This document shows positions 20,947 to 31,352 of a stretch of 64,000 nt of DNA, piece by piece; the stretch's first letter is position 1, and the number at the start of each line of letters is the position of its first letter. The DNA comes from Trochalopteron elliotii (taxonomy: Eukaryota; Chordata; Aves; Passeriformes; Leiothrichidae). A model generated the notes under the pieces. It had not been told where the DNA came from and made no database searches. It saw nothing but the letters and a program-made list of their open reading frames with translations. The translations under genes and the position numbers were made by a program. The stretch covers positions 418,537 through 482,536 of the forward strand of contig JANPWX010000161.1 in the NCBI GenBank assembly GCA_024734555.1, written 5' to 3'.

Positions 20947-20952
20947 TTTATT
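20947..20952 (-). terminator. Candidate RGS16 polyadenylation signal
   Basis: AATAAA on the minus strand, 1.69 kb beyond the RGS16 stop. The implied 3' UTR (about 20930-22637) is similar to the length I recall for mammalian RGS16. The AU-rich elements listed separately fall inside it. Confidence 0.5.
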
Positions 20953-21041
20953 TTGTAATGACAACGTCACGTCGGCAACGAGAACAGACCATTGTGCATC
21001 ACTCGCCTCAGTAACACAGCAAGGCTGATTCCAGTTGTAAA

Positions 21042-21057
21042 AATAAATAATAAATAA
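21042..21057 (-). promoter_or_regulatory. AU-rich element in the RGS16 3' UTR, two overlapping nonamers
   Basis: The minus strand reads TTATTTATTATTTATT, containing two overlapping copies of the nonamer UUAUUUAUU that marks rapidly decaying mRNAs. It lies about 100 bases before the candidate polyadenylation signal. RGS16 is known as an inducible, short-lived transcript, so the element fits. Function here is inferred. Confidence 0.6.
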
Positions 21058-22053
21058 GAAAGCAGCTGATATCTCCCTGTAAACACAGCCAGGACAGCAG
21101 CCAGAGGCTCAGAGGTGGGACCAGTTTGGGGATGGTGGAAGAGGACTTGGAGCAACATCCCCAAAATGGTCCTTGGTCCCTTGCTCTGCTCAAGCAGCTG
21201 TGAAAAGCCCAAAGGATGCTATGCTCTGGCTGTTGCTGAGACAGGGGGGCAAAAGAGAGTTCCCTTGGCAAGGAGTGAGTACCAGTGGGATAAGGATCTC
21301 CAGGTTTGGTCTTTAGGGATAAACAGAACCCTGGAAAGCAGCCCTCAGCAGGGAGCAGTGCTGGCGACACATCCCAGCACAGGCTCCACACCACCCACCC
21401 AGGCAGCTGCTGCCACCATTGCTGCCAAGTGGGATCCAGAACCCCAAAATTGCTGCTGAGAGGGACTTTCTGAAGAGCTGCCCCCAGGTCTGAGCTGATG
21501 ATGTGTCCTGCCACCCCTCAGAGTCACTGAATTCTTGGCACTGACTTCCCTCACTCCACGGTTTTCTGGTAAAGTGCTGTGGCTGCAGACTGGTTTCACC
21601 ATCCAAGGGAACACCAAGCCTGATTATAAACCCAGGCAACGCCCTGGGTTTTCTCTCCTATGTGTGAAAATCAAGTTTTCCATGGGGTTGCTCACCAAAG
21701 TGCCTGTTTGACCTCTCTGTTCCCTGCCTAGGACAAGCTGCTATGTGCTGAGATGCCTTCCACATCTTTGATGGAGAGAGGCAGCAACGTGGGCTGTAAA
21801 GCATCCTTGCACTGCCTCTGTGGTCCTCCAGCAGCTCTCCCTGCTGCTGTTGGTGTACCTCGCTCCACAACTGTGCTACAAATCTGTCTGGTCCTCTCAA
21901 ATCATTACACAGAAAAGGTGGGAGGCATGCTAAGTGCTACAACAGCTAAAATAATTTCATTTACAAGCTCCTCAGAATGAGGGACATGCGTGTGTGCTTT
22001 CAGCAGTGCTCCTCTAATAAATACAGATATAAGAATAATAACAACAACGATAA

Positions 22054-22062
22054 AATAAATAA
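22054..22062 (-). promoter_or_regulatory. Third AU-rich nonamer in the RGS16 3' UTR
   Basis: TTATTTATT on the minus strand, in an A/T-rich block (about 22010-22078) that also contains a further ATTTA pentamer. It lies about 0.58 kb after the stop codon. Confidence 0.55.
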
Positions 22063-22637
22063 CAATAATAGGAATAAACCATCGCAGACGGGACCTAAGA
22101 TTGGGTGCAATCTGAAGGTCATGGAGCTCAAGCGAGGGATAAAAACGTCACTGCACTGGAAGGAGGTGGAAAGCTTCGATGCAGAGCATGCACAGGACAC
22201 AGCTGGAGAATCTCGGGATCAGGAGAAGGCAGGCGCAGGATCCCTCCAGCTGAAAACGCCAGATCGCCTCGGGGCTTTTATCCCGGCCATTCCCTGCGAG
22301 CCGAGCGGGAGTGGCCGCCTCCTGTGCCGGCCGATTCCGCAGGTCAGAGAGGAGCAGGTGGGAGCTCTTGGGCCGCGGATGCTCGGGGGAATCCCATCTC
22401 CTCTCCCTGGGCTCGCAGCTCAAACCCGATTCCTTTCTGCGTCTGCAGCGGCCGAGCTGCAAGGGGAGGCTCCGGGCTCCCACCCGGAGAGCGAGGAACG
22501 CCGGCTCCGGCTCCAGGTGCTGGGGGATCCTGCTAAAATTCCAGAACTTCAGCCGAAACCCTGCCACACAGCCCTGGCCAAGCGTGTCCCACCCTGTGCC
22601 TGTCCCCGGCCGGTCCCCCCGCCGCGCCGGGCCGGGC

Positions 22638-22838
22638 TCAGGTGTGCGAGCGCTTGCTGGAGCCGCGGCCGGCGGCCTGCCGGGTCATGTCCTGGTAGGA
22701 GGCAGATTTCAGGAAGCGAGGGTAGGAGTCCTTCTCCATCAGCGTGCGGGTCTTGGCCTGGGCCTCGTTGAAGCAGGCGGAGGTGGCCCCCGAGAGGTTC
22801 TTGCGGGTGATCTCCCGGGTTTCGTGGTCGATGTTCAC
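22638..22838 (-). CDS. RGS16: RGS16 exon 5: end of the RGS box and C-terminus
   Basis: The acceptor is CTGCTGCCTTGCAG. It encodes [18 protein letters not shown] through [18 protein letters not shown] to SHT-TGA. The conserved D and R of DSYPRF, which contact G-alpha in this family, are present. CFNEAQ has N where most R4 members have D. Confidence 0.95.
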   Translation of the reverse strand: MNIDHETREITRKNLSGATSACFNEAQAKTRTLMEKDSYPRFLKSASYQDMTRQAAGRGSSKRSHT

Positions 22839-25800
22839 CTGCAAGGCAGCAGCGCCCACAGATGTTAACCCCTCTCCCGTATGAGGACAAAAACTGTTTG
22901 TAATCCATCTTCAGATGAGGGTGAAATGATGCTCACAAACCTTTCTATCCCTTCATGGTTAGGCTTAATTTCTGTTCCAACATTAACGAGCCAATTGTGA
23001 TGGGACCACACGGTGTTAGAAATTAAAGCTCTCATGAACAAGAGCACATCTTCCCCCGATCCAAAAGCACTTTAATAAAGCCCACCAGGATATTTTATTC
23101 CTTTCCCACCCTATTTGATGCCACAGAAAATGCTCTCACCTCCCTGGGCGCCTCACTTTGGACAAACTCCTCAAAGATCCTGTTGGCTTTGGAGGCCAGC
23201 TTGGTTTTCGACCGGGTCTTTTTGAAGTCCTCGCATGCCAGCCAGAAGTCGAGGTTCTCCTCGCTGAATTCAGTCTTCAGGAAGGTGTGGAAGGCATTTA
23301 CCCCACCTGGGGAGAGGACAGAAGAACAGTTAATGGCACAGAAGGGAGGAAGAGGACCAGCAGCAGACACTGCCTGGCGAGCAGCAGCATCACCCTGGGA
23401 GCTCAGACCGTGACATCTGCAGATTTCCTTTCCCTCCGGGCAAATTCCACCCTCTGAGACACTGCTAATTGGCCTCTAGACTCCAATAAAATCCTTTCCC
23501 ACAGACAAGTAATCCTCTGGTTTTATTTATCTGACCTTTCTGTAATGAGGCCTCAGAGTATTTTCTTTACAGCTTCGGAAAAGAGCTAATTCTACCTAAG
23601 GAGGAGCGGGCTGACGCATCGGAACGCTGCAGGAGCCCAGCAGCCGTGCCTGGGGCTTGATTTCTCAGCCGAGAGATCCGGGGGGAACGAGATGCTGAGG
23701 GCGGGAGAGTAATTGCAGCAAGCATTTCAAAGCTGTGCTGGGAGGGTGGATTAAGTTACAAAGCTGGAGATGCTCATTAGCCATCACAGCACGTGAGGAA
23801 GACTGGGAAAAAAAAAAAAAATTACACTTGTCCCCAGACTAGTGCTGTGGAAGGACTTTGTCTGGCTGGGGAAGAGCTTTTAAGGTAGACAGCTTCTTTT
23901 GGATTAAAATTTGGAGCCTCTGCCATTGTGAAGAGCCCAGTGCAAGGAGGGGATGAAGGGCTAAAAAAAGAGGTCCCACCTCTGGGTCTGGAGGAGCTGC
24001 CTGCAATAGGGAGAGGGACACAGCATCTCACAGACACACAGCTGATATCAGAAGGGGAAAAGGCCACGGTGATTCAGTAAAACAGCTGAATTCCTTCTCC
24101 CTGTGGAGGAGCCATCCCCGGAGGCACAGGTCAGACAGACAGAGGGCAGCAATGCAGTTGTTTGGACAAGCCTGAGGGGAGGTGGCCGCATCGCTGTTTC
24201 CACCAGACACGGAGAGCAGATGCTGTCTTCTCCCGAGTGTGGAGAAAGGGGTGGGTTGGGAATACCATGATGGTCCCACTGGCGGGCTGCTCCTCATGAG
24301 ATGCCCGTGACAACACTCCTGTCCCAAGGCAGCAGTGAGACAACACTTCTGCCCCCTAAAAACACCCAGCCAGGGTACAGCTTCATGGGGCAGGAAATGA
24401 GCCCTGTGCCTCAGATCTGGGCAGGAAAGGGATCCCTTTCTAAATCCTAGAACACCTCATTTGAGGAGGAGGTGAGATTTCATCGTACGCTGACTTCAGT
24501 CGTACGGCTCACCACGAGTACATCTGTCCTACACGCTCTCACCGAGAGAAGAAAACAAGATGCTACTCACTTTTGCTCTTGAGGAGCTGGTCAAAGGACT
24601 CTCTCCATTCCAGCACCTCTCGGGAGGAGTCTCTGGAAAAGACAAAAGGATGTGAGGCTCACTGTCCAGCGGTGAGGGATGGGAGCATTTCAGTTGTGCA
24701 GCTCCGTTAACGGGAGACAGCGGCTTTCGGCAGGAAACCAAAGGAGAGGCCAATATCCATTACCTGTGGGCTCTCTTTCCTCTCTCCTCCCTTTCTTTTA
24801 CCTTCCCTGATGGCTCACCCGGCCTCAGCTCCATGCTGCTGGCCAGGAGGTTCTCTAGGGGATGCTCAGAAAAACCCTTTCCTGCCGATACAAGTCCAGC
24901 AGGTTCTCTAGGGGATGCTCCTTTTCTGCTGGTGCCGTTCCAGCAGAGCCTCCTCTTCAGGAAGACCCCCTGCCCTCGGCAGCAGTATTTAGTGTTCTGT
25001 GTTTAATGCTGCCTGCATTTCCCGGGGATAACCCAGCCACGGGTGTGAGGCACCAGGAAGTGCAGGAGCCCCGCGGGTTCCTTGCCTCTTGCCAAGGCCC
25101 TGCTCTCTGTGCCTAATGCCAGAGCATCCGTTCCCCCGTCGGATTTTATAACCGCTGGAGCTGGGAAGTGATCCGCCTTCCCGGCCCGCCTGGGTGGGAC
25201 TATGTGGAGGGGGAGCTGCGCAGATGGGCAGGAGCATCCCTGGGAAAAGGCTGCTCCACGGGGACCTGGCCCGGCCTGAACCCGGGGCAGGGCAGTGCTG
25301 GGCTTACCTGCTCCTAGAGCCCAGCTGCAGCTTGCTGGAGCTCCCGATCTTGTGTCCCAGCTCGGGTTTATGAAGCAGGATGCCCAAGCGGGTCTTCAGA
25401 TCCTTGGCTCTGGAAGGGAGGGAGGGAAGAAGGGGAGAGGTGGGATGGCTGGACCCCCTCGCTGCCCAGCTCCAGCCACTTCTTTGCTCTCTGGTGTGTG
25501 AAATAAACGCTCCCCACTTGCTTTTCCTGCTCCCTGGCAACCGCGCTCGGCAGCGCATTACGCCTGGGGGACTTTTTTTCTCCTGCTCATTTCCCAGGCA
25601 CAGACACATGGAATATAAAGCACGACGAGCTCTATCCTCTGGGGCAGGTAACAGAGCAGCTGCCGAGAGCCCAGCTGGAGCCCCCCCAGCTCCCCGGAGC
25701 TCACCTGCTTGCTTTTCCCATCCCACTCTCCCGGCGGCAGCGCTCCGCTGCTCCCAAACCGCTGGAGAAACACGGCGATTTCTTCCCGCTCGGCAGAGCG

Positions 25801-26314
25801 GGAGCATCTCCCTGCTCCCAGGCTGCTGCTCCCCTGCTCTCCTTTTTGCGGTGCCCCAGGGTCCCCAGGAGCCTGTCACCAGGCCGTGGAGAGGGCAGCG
25901 CTCCGCTGCAGCGCCATCCACCTACCCCATGCCCTTAGGAGGCAGCGCTGATGCTCCTGAGCCAGAGGCTGGGATGCTCCTGAGCCAGAGGCTGGGATGC
26001 TCCTGCCTGTCCCCGCGGCTCGGGCACGGAGGAGGCACCTCCCTACCGGGATCTGTCTGCCGCAGCAGGGCAGGAGAAGCGGCTCCTGTCTGTCCCCAGG
26101 GTGTCCCCGAGGCGGAGGGCGGCCCCGCCGCTCTCTGCGTGCCGCGGCTCGTTCGTAGAAAAAGAAGGGTTTAAATGTCAAGCCGGCAGCGTGGGGCTTT
26201 GCAGGAGGAGCGACGTGTCACTTAACAGTTCGACCGTGTTGACAAAAACACTCCTGCTGCTGCCGCCAGCTCGGAGCAAGTTGTGCAGAGGCAGAGCCAG
26301 AGAAACAAACCCTG

Positions 26315-26380
<66 letters not shown>

Positions 26381-26625
26381 AGCCCTGTCCAGCCTCCTCT
26401 CCCTCTGCCTGTTTCCCCTCCAGGGGAGCAGAGGGGATGCAGCCACAACAAAACCACCTGTCTGCGTGTCTCCTCGAGGCCTGCACCCCGGTTCCTACCC
26501 TGACACCACATCCTCAGCAGCACGGGCTGGTCCAGGCGCAGTTTCTTCCAGCCAGCCCTCTGCCTCCCAGAAGCGCCTTACCTTTCCAGGCAAGTGATGG
26601 GGAGCGCGGCTAAGCCCCGGCACAT
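22638..26625 (-). CDS. RGS16: RGS16: regulator of G-protein signalling 16, complete coding sequence
   Basis: RGS16 is an R4-class GTPase-activating protein that shortens signalling by G-alpha i/o and q subunits at the plasma membrane. Five exons (26625-26582, 25409-25308, 24632-24571, 23306-23140, 22838-22638) give 576 bases, 191 residues. The N-terminus [17 protein letters not shown] matches mammalian RGS16 and keeps the two palmitoylatable cysteines, C2 and C12. The RGS box runs from about residue 60 to 180 and includes [33 protein letters not shown] and [13 protein letters not shown]. The C-terminus is the short, basic [10 protein letters not shown], ending SHT as in mammals. RGS8 lies upstream on the same strand and shares the exon phases. 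A TATA box and AU-rich 3' UTR point to an inducible gene. Confidence 0.96.
23140..23306 (-). CDS. RGS16: RGS16 exon 4: core of the RGS box
   Basis: 167 bases with acceptor CTCTCCCCAG and donor GGGAG|GTGAGA. It encodes [37 protein letters not shown] and [12 protein letters not shown]. The exon length is identical to that of the RGS8 counterpart (41661-41827). Confidence 0.95.
23307..24570. other. RGS16 intron 3
   Basis: No repeat family recognised apart from a 13-base A run at about 23808-23820. A short imperfect inverted repeat with two CGTACG boxes lies at about 24472-24516. Confidence 0.5.
24571..24632 (-). CDS. RGS16: RGS16 exon 3: start of the RGS box
   Basis: The acceptor is TTTGTCTTTTCCAG and the donor CAAAA|GTGAGT. 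It encodes [20 protein letters not shown]. The WRESFDQLL motif is the standard R4 entry to the RGS domain. Confidence 0.95.
24633..25307. other. RGS16 intron 2
   Basis: A 21-base segment (AGGTTCTCTAGGGGATGCTC and one flanking base) occurs twice, near 24848 and 24900, leaving a short local duplication. Nothing else was recognised. Confidence 0.5.
25308..25409 (-). CDS. RGS16: RGS16 exon 2
   Basis: 102 bases with acceptor CTCCCTTCCAG and donor GAGCAG|GTAAGC. It encodes [19 protein letters not shown] then [14 protein letters not shown]. The basic amphipathic [10 protein letters not shown] is the R4 membrane-targeting helix. Confidence 0.95.
25410..26581. other. RGS16 intron 1 (GC-rich, with two simple repeats)
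   Basis: It contains a 23-bp unit repeated 2.4 times at 25951-26005 (ATGCTCCTGAGCCAGAGGCT plus GGG) and a long GT microsatellite at 26317-26378. The GC-rich character suggests the promoter CpG-rich zone extends into this intron. Confidence 0.6.
26317..26378. repeat. (GT)31 microsatellite in RGS16 intron 1
   Basis: An uninterrupted dinucleotide run of 31 units, about 0.2 kb inside the gene from exon 1. Such alternating purine/pyrimidine tracts can adopt Z-DNA and are usually length-polymorphic. Confidence 0.95.
26582..26625 (-). CDS. RGS16: RGS16 exon 1 coding part
   Basis: ATG at 26625-26623. It encodes [15 protein letters not shown] with donor GAAAG|GTAAGG in phase 2. The N-terminal motif with C2 and C12 is diagnostic of RGS16 within the R4 class. 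Confidence 0.96.
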
Positions 26626-26751
26626 GCTGAGAGCTGGGCAACCGGGCATCCAGCAACTCATCGGCTCCTCCCGGGGGTGCAACAGGCGCTGCGGTACCAC
26701 CTGCCCCTCGGTCCCTGTGCCGGCGGCTGCGACAGCGGCGCCGAGCCGCGC

Positions 26752-26758
26752 TTTATAT
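26752..26758 (-). promoter_or_regulatory. RGS16: RGS16 TATA box
   Basis: The minus strand reads GATATAAAGCGCG in GC-rich surroundings, 127 bases upstream of the start codon. Transcription would be expected to begin about 30 bases downstream, near 26722, giving a 5' UTR of about 95 bases. A TATA box fits an inducible gene. Confidence 0.65.
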
Positions 26759-26952
26759 CGGGTGGGAGGCGGGAGAGCGGGGAGGGGGCCCCGGCATCGC
26801 TCCAGCCTCCAGCCAACCAAAAGCTGCTCAGGCAGCGCCCGAGAAGATAAGGGCTTAGGTAAGTTTGTGTGTGCTGCTGAGGGAGGGGGGGAGTGGGAGG
26901 CCCAGGCTCGTCCTTGAGCATCACAGTCACAGCCGCTTCCTCGAGAACAGGG

Positions 26953-26979
26953 AAAAAAAAAAAAAAAAAAAAAAAAAAA
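26953..26979. repeat. Poly(A) run upstream of RGS16
   Basis: 27 consecutive A, about 0.2 kb upstream of the TATA box. It could be the tail of an old retroposed sequence or a simple repeat. Poly(dA:dT) tracts tend to exclude nucleosomes. Confidence 0.9.
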
Positions 26980-29089
26980 CAACAAACAGGCTCGTTTCCA
27001 CCGACGTGTGCAGCCTGCTGAGTAACGCCGGTGGGAGAGCGAGGGACAGCACAGACGCTGCAGAGTCGTCAGCTCCATCCCGCCGCCCCAGGGCTCCCAA
27101 ACCTCCCCGCACTCCCAGCACCGCAGCTGCAGGGGTTTAAGCAGGAGTTTAAGCCTGCCCGAGGGGTCTAAGCGGGAGAGTCTGTGTTTCCCGGCGAGAT
27201 GGAGCAGAAGGGTGTCATGTTTCCTCTTCCCTCTTAAGGGCACTGCCAGTCCGCAGGTGGGATATGTAAGGACCATGTCTGACCCCGTGTGCTGGCTGAA
27301 GTTGCACCTTGTAACAGTGTGTCATTTCGGAGTGCAGCCAGGGCCTTTCTAGATCCCAGTCAGCCTCTCCTGTAGAGAAACTGCTTGAGAACTGCTCAGG
27401 TGGCAATTCAAGCTCACACAGCCACACAGGTTACAAGTCTGGCTCAGCAGAGAGGCAGAAGGTTCCCAGCCCAAATCAATTTCCAGCAGGTGTTTACTCC
27501 AGTGTGCTGAAGCTGAATCTGGAGCCAGAGAGAGGGAGCATGTGGGTTTTTTTAGTTATACAGGGTCTCAGGTTTGTAGGTGGCACAGGGGGCAGGTGAC
27601 CACAGGGAAGAGAGGAACAGGACACCAGGCCCCAGAGCCAGTGGGGAAACAGGGAAAGGGGATGCCATGGGGTGAGTGATGGACTTGCCAAAGCCAGAGA
27701 GAAGATTGCACAATGTCTGCAAGGGTCCATGGGGGAGAAGCCTTCTTTACACCTGGGGTATCTTTAATCTTCACTTTTCCAGGGAAGGGCAGTTGGAAAT
27801 TCCTTTAATGGCATGAGGGACTCCACAGCACCTCTTCATCACAAATTCCCTGCTGGGTGTGTGGTGAGAGAAGGGAAGGGAAGGGATGCACATCAAAGAG
27901 AGCCAGAACCTGGGAAAGCAGCTGATAATGGAGGATCCTGATGAGACCTGAAAATTGAAGGGAGATTAAAACCTGGGGAGAGGCTGGAAGCTGGAGGGGA
28001 AGGACTGAACCAGCAAAAGAGAAAGATGAAGAGAAAGGGTTAAACCAGTGCACACCAGCAAACCCCAGGTACTACAAGAAGCAGAGGTCCATGAGAGCCA
28101 ACAGGTCCCCTGTGGTGAGGTCAGGCTCACACAGGATCCCAGAGCTGCCCTCCCTGCAATTCCCCAGCTCAGTGGCTCAGGAAGGGAGTGACCTTAAACC
28201 TCCCTGCTCATGGGCAGCCAAGCACCAGGCCACAGCTGCCACTTCCACTCCTCATCCTCTCCCTTCCTCCCTGCTATTCCCAGCTCAGACATTTTTCCAG
28301 AGCTCCAGTTGTCTCCTACCCTTGCTGCCTGCATTCATCACACACAGCACATTGCCAGAGCATCTTTCCCAGGAGAGATGAACTGTGCCAGGAGAGTGGC
28401 AGCACGAAGCCATCTCGGCCCTGGGCCAGGGAGAAAAGGCTCCTCTCAAGCTGCCTTTGGGAGCAGGAGCAGGAGGATATCTGGATGGGAGGCTTTGGGA
28501 GGAGTATGAGGCAGCTCAGCCCCACTGAGCAGTAGAGGAGAGTCCTGTCTTTCTCTCATCACTTAGAAAAAGCCACAGAATGGTGTTGCTCATGGACAGA
28601 CAGGAAAAATGCATCAGGACTAATGACTGAACACATTTTTAGCTCCTGTCTCAGCTCTAATGTAAGAGCAGCCTCTTTCCCGATGGCTCTGGGGTTTTTC
28701 ACTCAAATAATCAAGTTTAAGCCTTCTTGGTTAGCAGATATTCAGCTATAGATGAATGGCTGGAGCTACACAAAGTTTTTACTCATGTCTTCTCTGTGCC
28801 TTACAACCATGATTAGACCTGTGCTCCTTGCTGTGGATTCAAGGGAAGACATGGAAAAGTAAAGGTGAGAGGGCTGTAAGGTTTCCTTTGCCTGTACAGC
28901 TGCTGAGAGGGTCAGTGCACATCCACAGCATGGACAGGGCTTGGTTTCAGTTTTGGAAGTGCTTGGCCACACCAGCCTGGGGCTCCCCCCAGTTCAGCAC
29001 CATGCTGGGAGCACTGGTGTCACAGCAGCAGTGCCCCGTGGGTGTGGGCACTGGCACCCACAGGGGAGGGCCACAATCAGCTGTTCCAC

Positions 29090-29200
29090 AGAGCCACTGA
29101 ATGCTCAGGGTTGGGAGGGAGACCTGGAGACCTTCCAGTCCAACCCCCTGCTAAAGCAGGTTGGCACTCCCCTCCCAGCTGCAGCAGGTGACCAGAGGGT
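29090..29200 (-). mobile_element. CR1 LINE fragment
   Basis: The pattern AGAGCCACTGAATGCTCAGG then GACCTTCCAGTCCAACCCCC then TGCTAAAGCAGG reads as a diverged reverse-complement CR1 3' end. Confidence 0.55.
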
Positions 29201-31254
29201 TTAGGGTGGCAATGCCCCTTCTCCTCATCACCTACACCTCCATCTCCCCTCTGCTTTTCCACACAAATGCTGCGGGAAATGTTCACCTCCGTCCCTTTCC
29301 CCTCTAGAACTGCAGCCCATCCTCCCCCTCACAGATGTGCAAAGTGACAGGATGCTCTGGTAACTCTCCCTGGTGCTTGAGGCACGGTCTGAGCAGGTCA
29401 TGCCGAGAGGAAAACCTCCAGGAGTCTGGACACGTGCTGCAGGCACACGGGACAGATGATTTCTGGCTGCCCCTCCGTGGTGCCTGGCACAGCCACCGAG
29501 CCACGTGCTGCTTGGAGCAGCCAGGCAAACCTAGCTGTGGCAAAAAATACAGCTGGGATGGCAGCAGCAGCAACTGGGGCTGTGAGCCAGAGCACAGACA
29601 CTCTGCACATCTCTGCCTCGAGATTACAGCCTGCTGACCTCCTCTCTTTGCTTCAGGCCCTGCTGCTTTCCCCCAGAGTAATAAAGTGCATTGGAGAAAG
29701 GTGTGTGTGGTTTTACCTTGTTCCCTGTGGCAGATTTTGCAGCTCTGGGCTGGGGTGAGGCCAAGCTGACAGTGAAGCAGAGGTGAGGAATTGCCTGTAG
29801 TGTGAGACAGAGAGCCTAAAACCCCGGAAAGGGGAAAGGGGAGTCAGTCAAAGGTTGTGTCTTTTTGGGCACCACAGCAGCTCAGCCAGGAGAGGCACAA
29901 AGGCACAGGAAATGCCACGCTCACACCGGGGTGTTTGATGCAGAGTGTGGCTCTGGGACACAGGGCAGTGCCACATCCAGGTGTGCAGGTCTGAGCCCAG
30001 GCACAGGAGTGGGATTGGGCTGTTCCACCAAAATCCTCCTCACCAAGGCTGGACAGACCCTCTGCCCACTGTGCTACAGCCACCAGCTGCCCCTTCTGCT
30101 CCCTCAGGCAGCTTTTCTGCCTCTCCCCTTGGATGGGGCTGTTCAAAGGCAGGCAGCTGGCCAGCCTGGGCTGCCCTAGGTGAGATATTTCATATTGCAG
30201 AGCTCTTCCCAGGGTTATGCAATAAGAGCCTCTCAGCCCAGCCCCGTCTGTGTACTCACATGTCTTCATGCTGCTCTGTATCTAATTTAATTACGTGCTT
30301 CCTGTCTCATTTAGCTCAGCAGCCTCCCGCGGCTCCGGCCCCGGCCCCGTTGCCTCCATTATCAGCCTTTGTTTTGGAATACAAAAAACTCAAATAATAA
30401 TATAAAAAAAAAGACAGAAATCTGTGTCACAACACCCCGGGGCCAGGCTCCCTTCCCAGAACTGTGCCACAGCATTGCCAGCACCAACCCACCTCCCATT
30501 TCCAGTTCCATTTCCACCAGCAAGGGCCTGGCAGCCCAGGCAGGTGCTCTGCTGAGGCCAGGAGGTGGCTGGGCTCTGGAGGCACCCACAACCAGAATTT
30601 TGGGGGGTACAGCCCCAAATGGCTTCACCTCCAGCAGCCAAACACACACACAGCCCATCAGCCCCAGGGATTACTGCTGGTGTTTCTGGGTTAGTAGTTG
30701 CAAAAGGTCAGCAACTTTGGGAAACACAACAACAAAGGTTTCAGTCCCAGCCTACAGAAATGGGGTGGGGAATAGGAAAACAAGGGTTTGGTGGCAGGGT
30801 GCAAAGTTCCCTTGTGTGTGTGCACAGTCAGTCTATGAGGAGAGTTTCTGGCAGAGGTATTTTTGTATTTTTATACAGTTCGAGTGGAATAAGGGGAAGA
30901 TAGAGAAATAGATTGGGAAGGGGAGGCAGGGAGAAGGAACAGGGGAAGGGCCAGAGTGAGCTATGCTGTTGGGGACTCACCCAGGAGTCTGTCCTGATTT
31001 CTCCTGAACCAGTGGGGAGCCACAGAGGTGGCAATCAGGAATAGTCAAACCTGAAGTCACTCCAGCAGAGCCTGCCATGAAATCAGGGAGTTGTTGAATG
31101 CAAAGGAGCAGAAATGGGAGGTTTAAAGGCCCTGCTCATGTTGCATAACCCCTTCCTCCACCTGCAAGCTGTTGATAAGCTCTGGATGTCTTTAGGGAGG
31201 GCAGTAAGCCAAAGAGATGGGAATGGGCTGGAGGTTGGTGCTGTGCAGGCAGGA

Positions 31255-31352
31255 GTGCTGTGACGGGGACAGGGTTTAGTGCTGGGCTTGGCAGTGCTGT
31301 GTTAGACTTGATGATCTTACAGGTCTATCCCAACCTGAGAAATTCTGTGATG
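31255..31352 (+). mobile_element. CR1 LINE 3'-end fragment
   Basis: The order GGCTTGGCAGTGCTGTGTTA, GACTTGATGATCTTACAGGT, CTATCCCAACCTGAGAAAT, TCTGTGA is the forward CR1 tail. Confidence 0.7.

Noticed and set aside
21977..22771. 264-codon plus-strand frame overlapping the RGS16 last exon
   Set aside because: It runs antisense to RGS16 coding and 3' UTR sequence, and its start lies in an AT-rich UTR element.
26178..26486. Thr-His and Val-Cys repeat proteins
   Set aside because: These are translations of the GT microsatellite; the same applies to frames over the CA run at 61998-62045.
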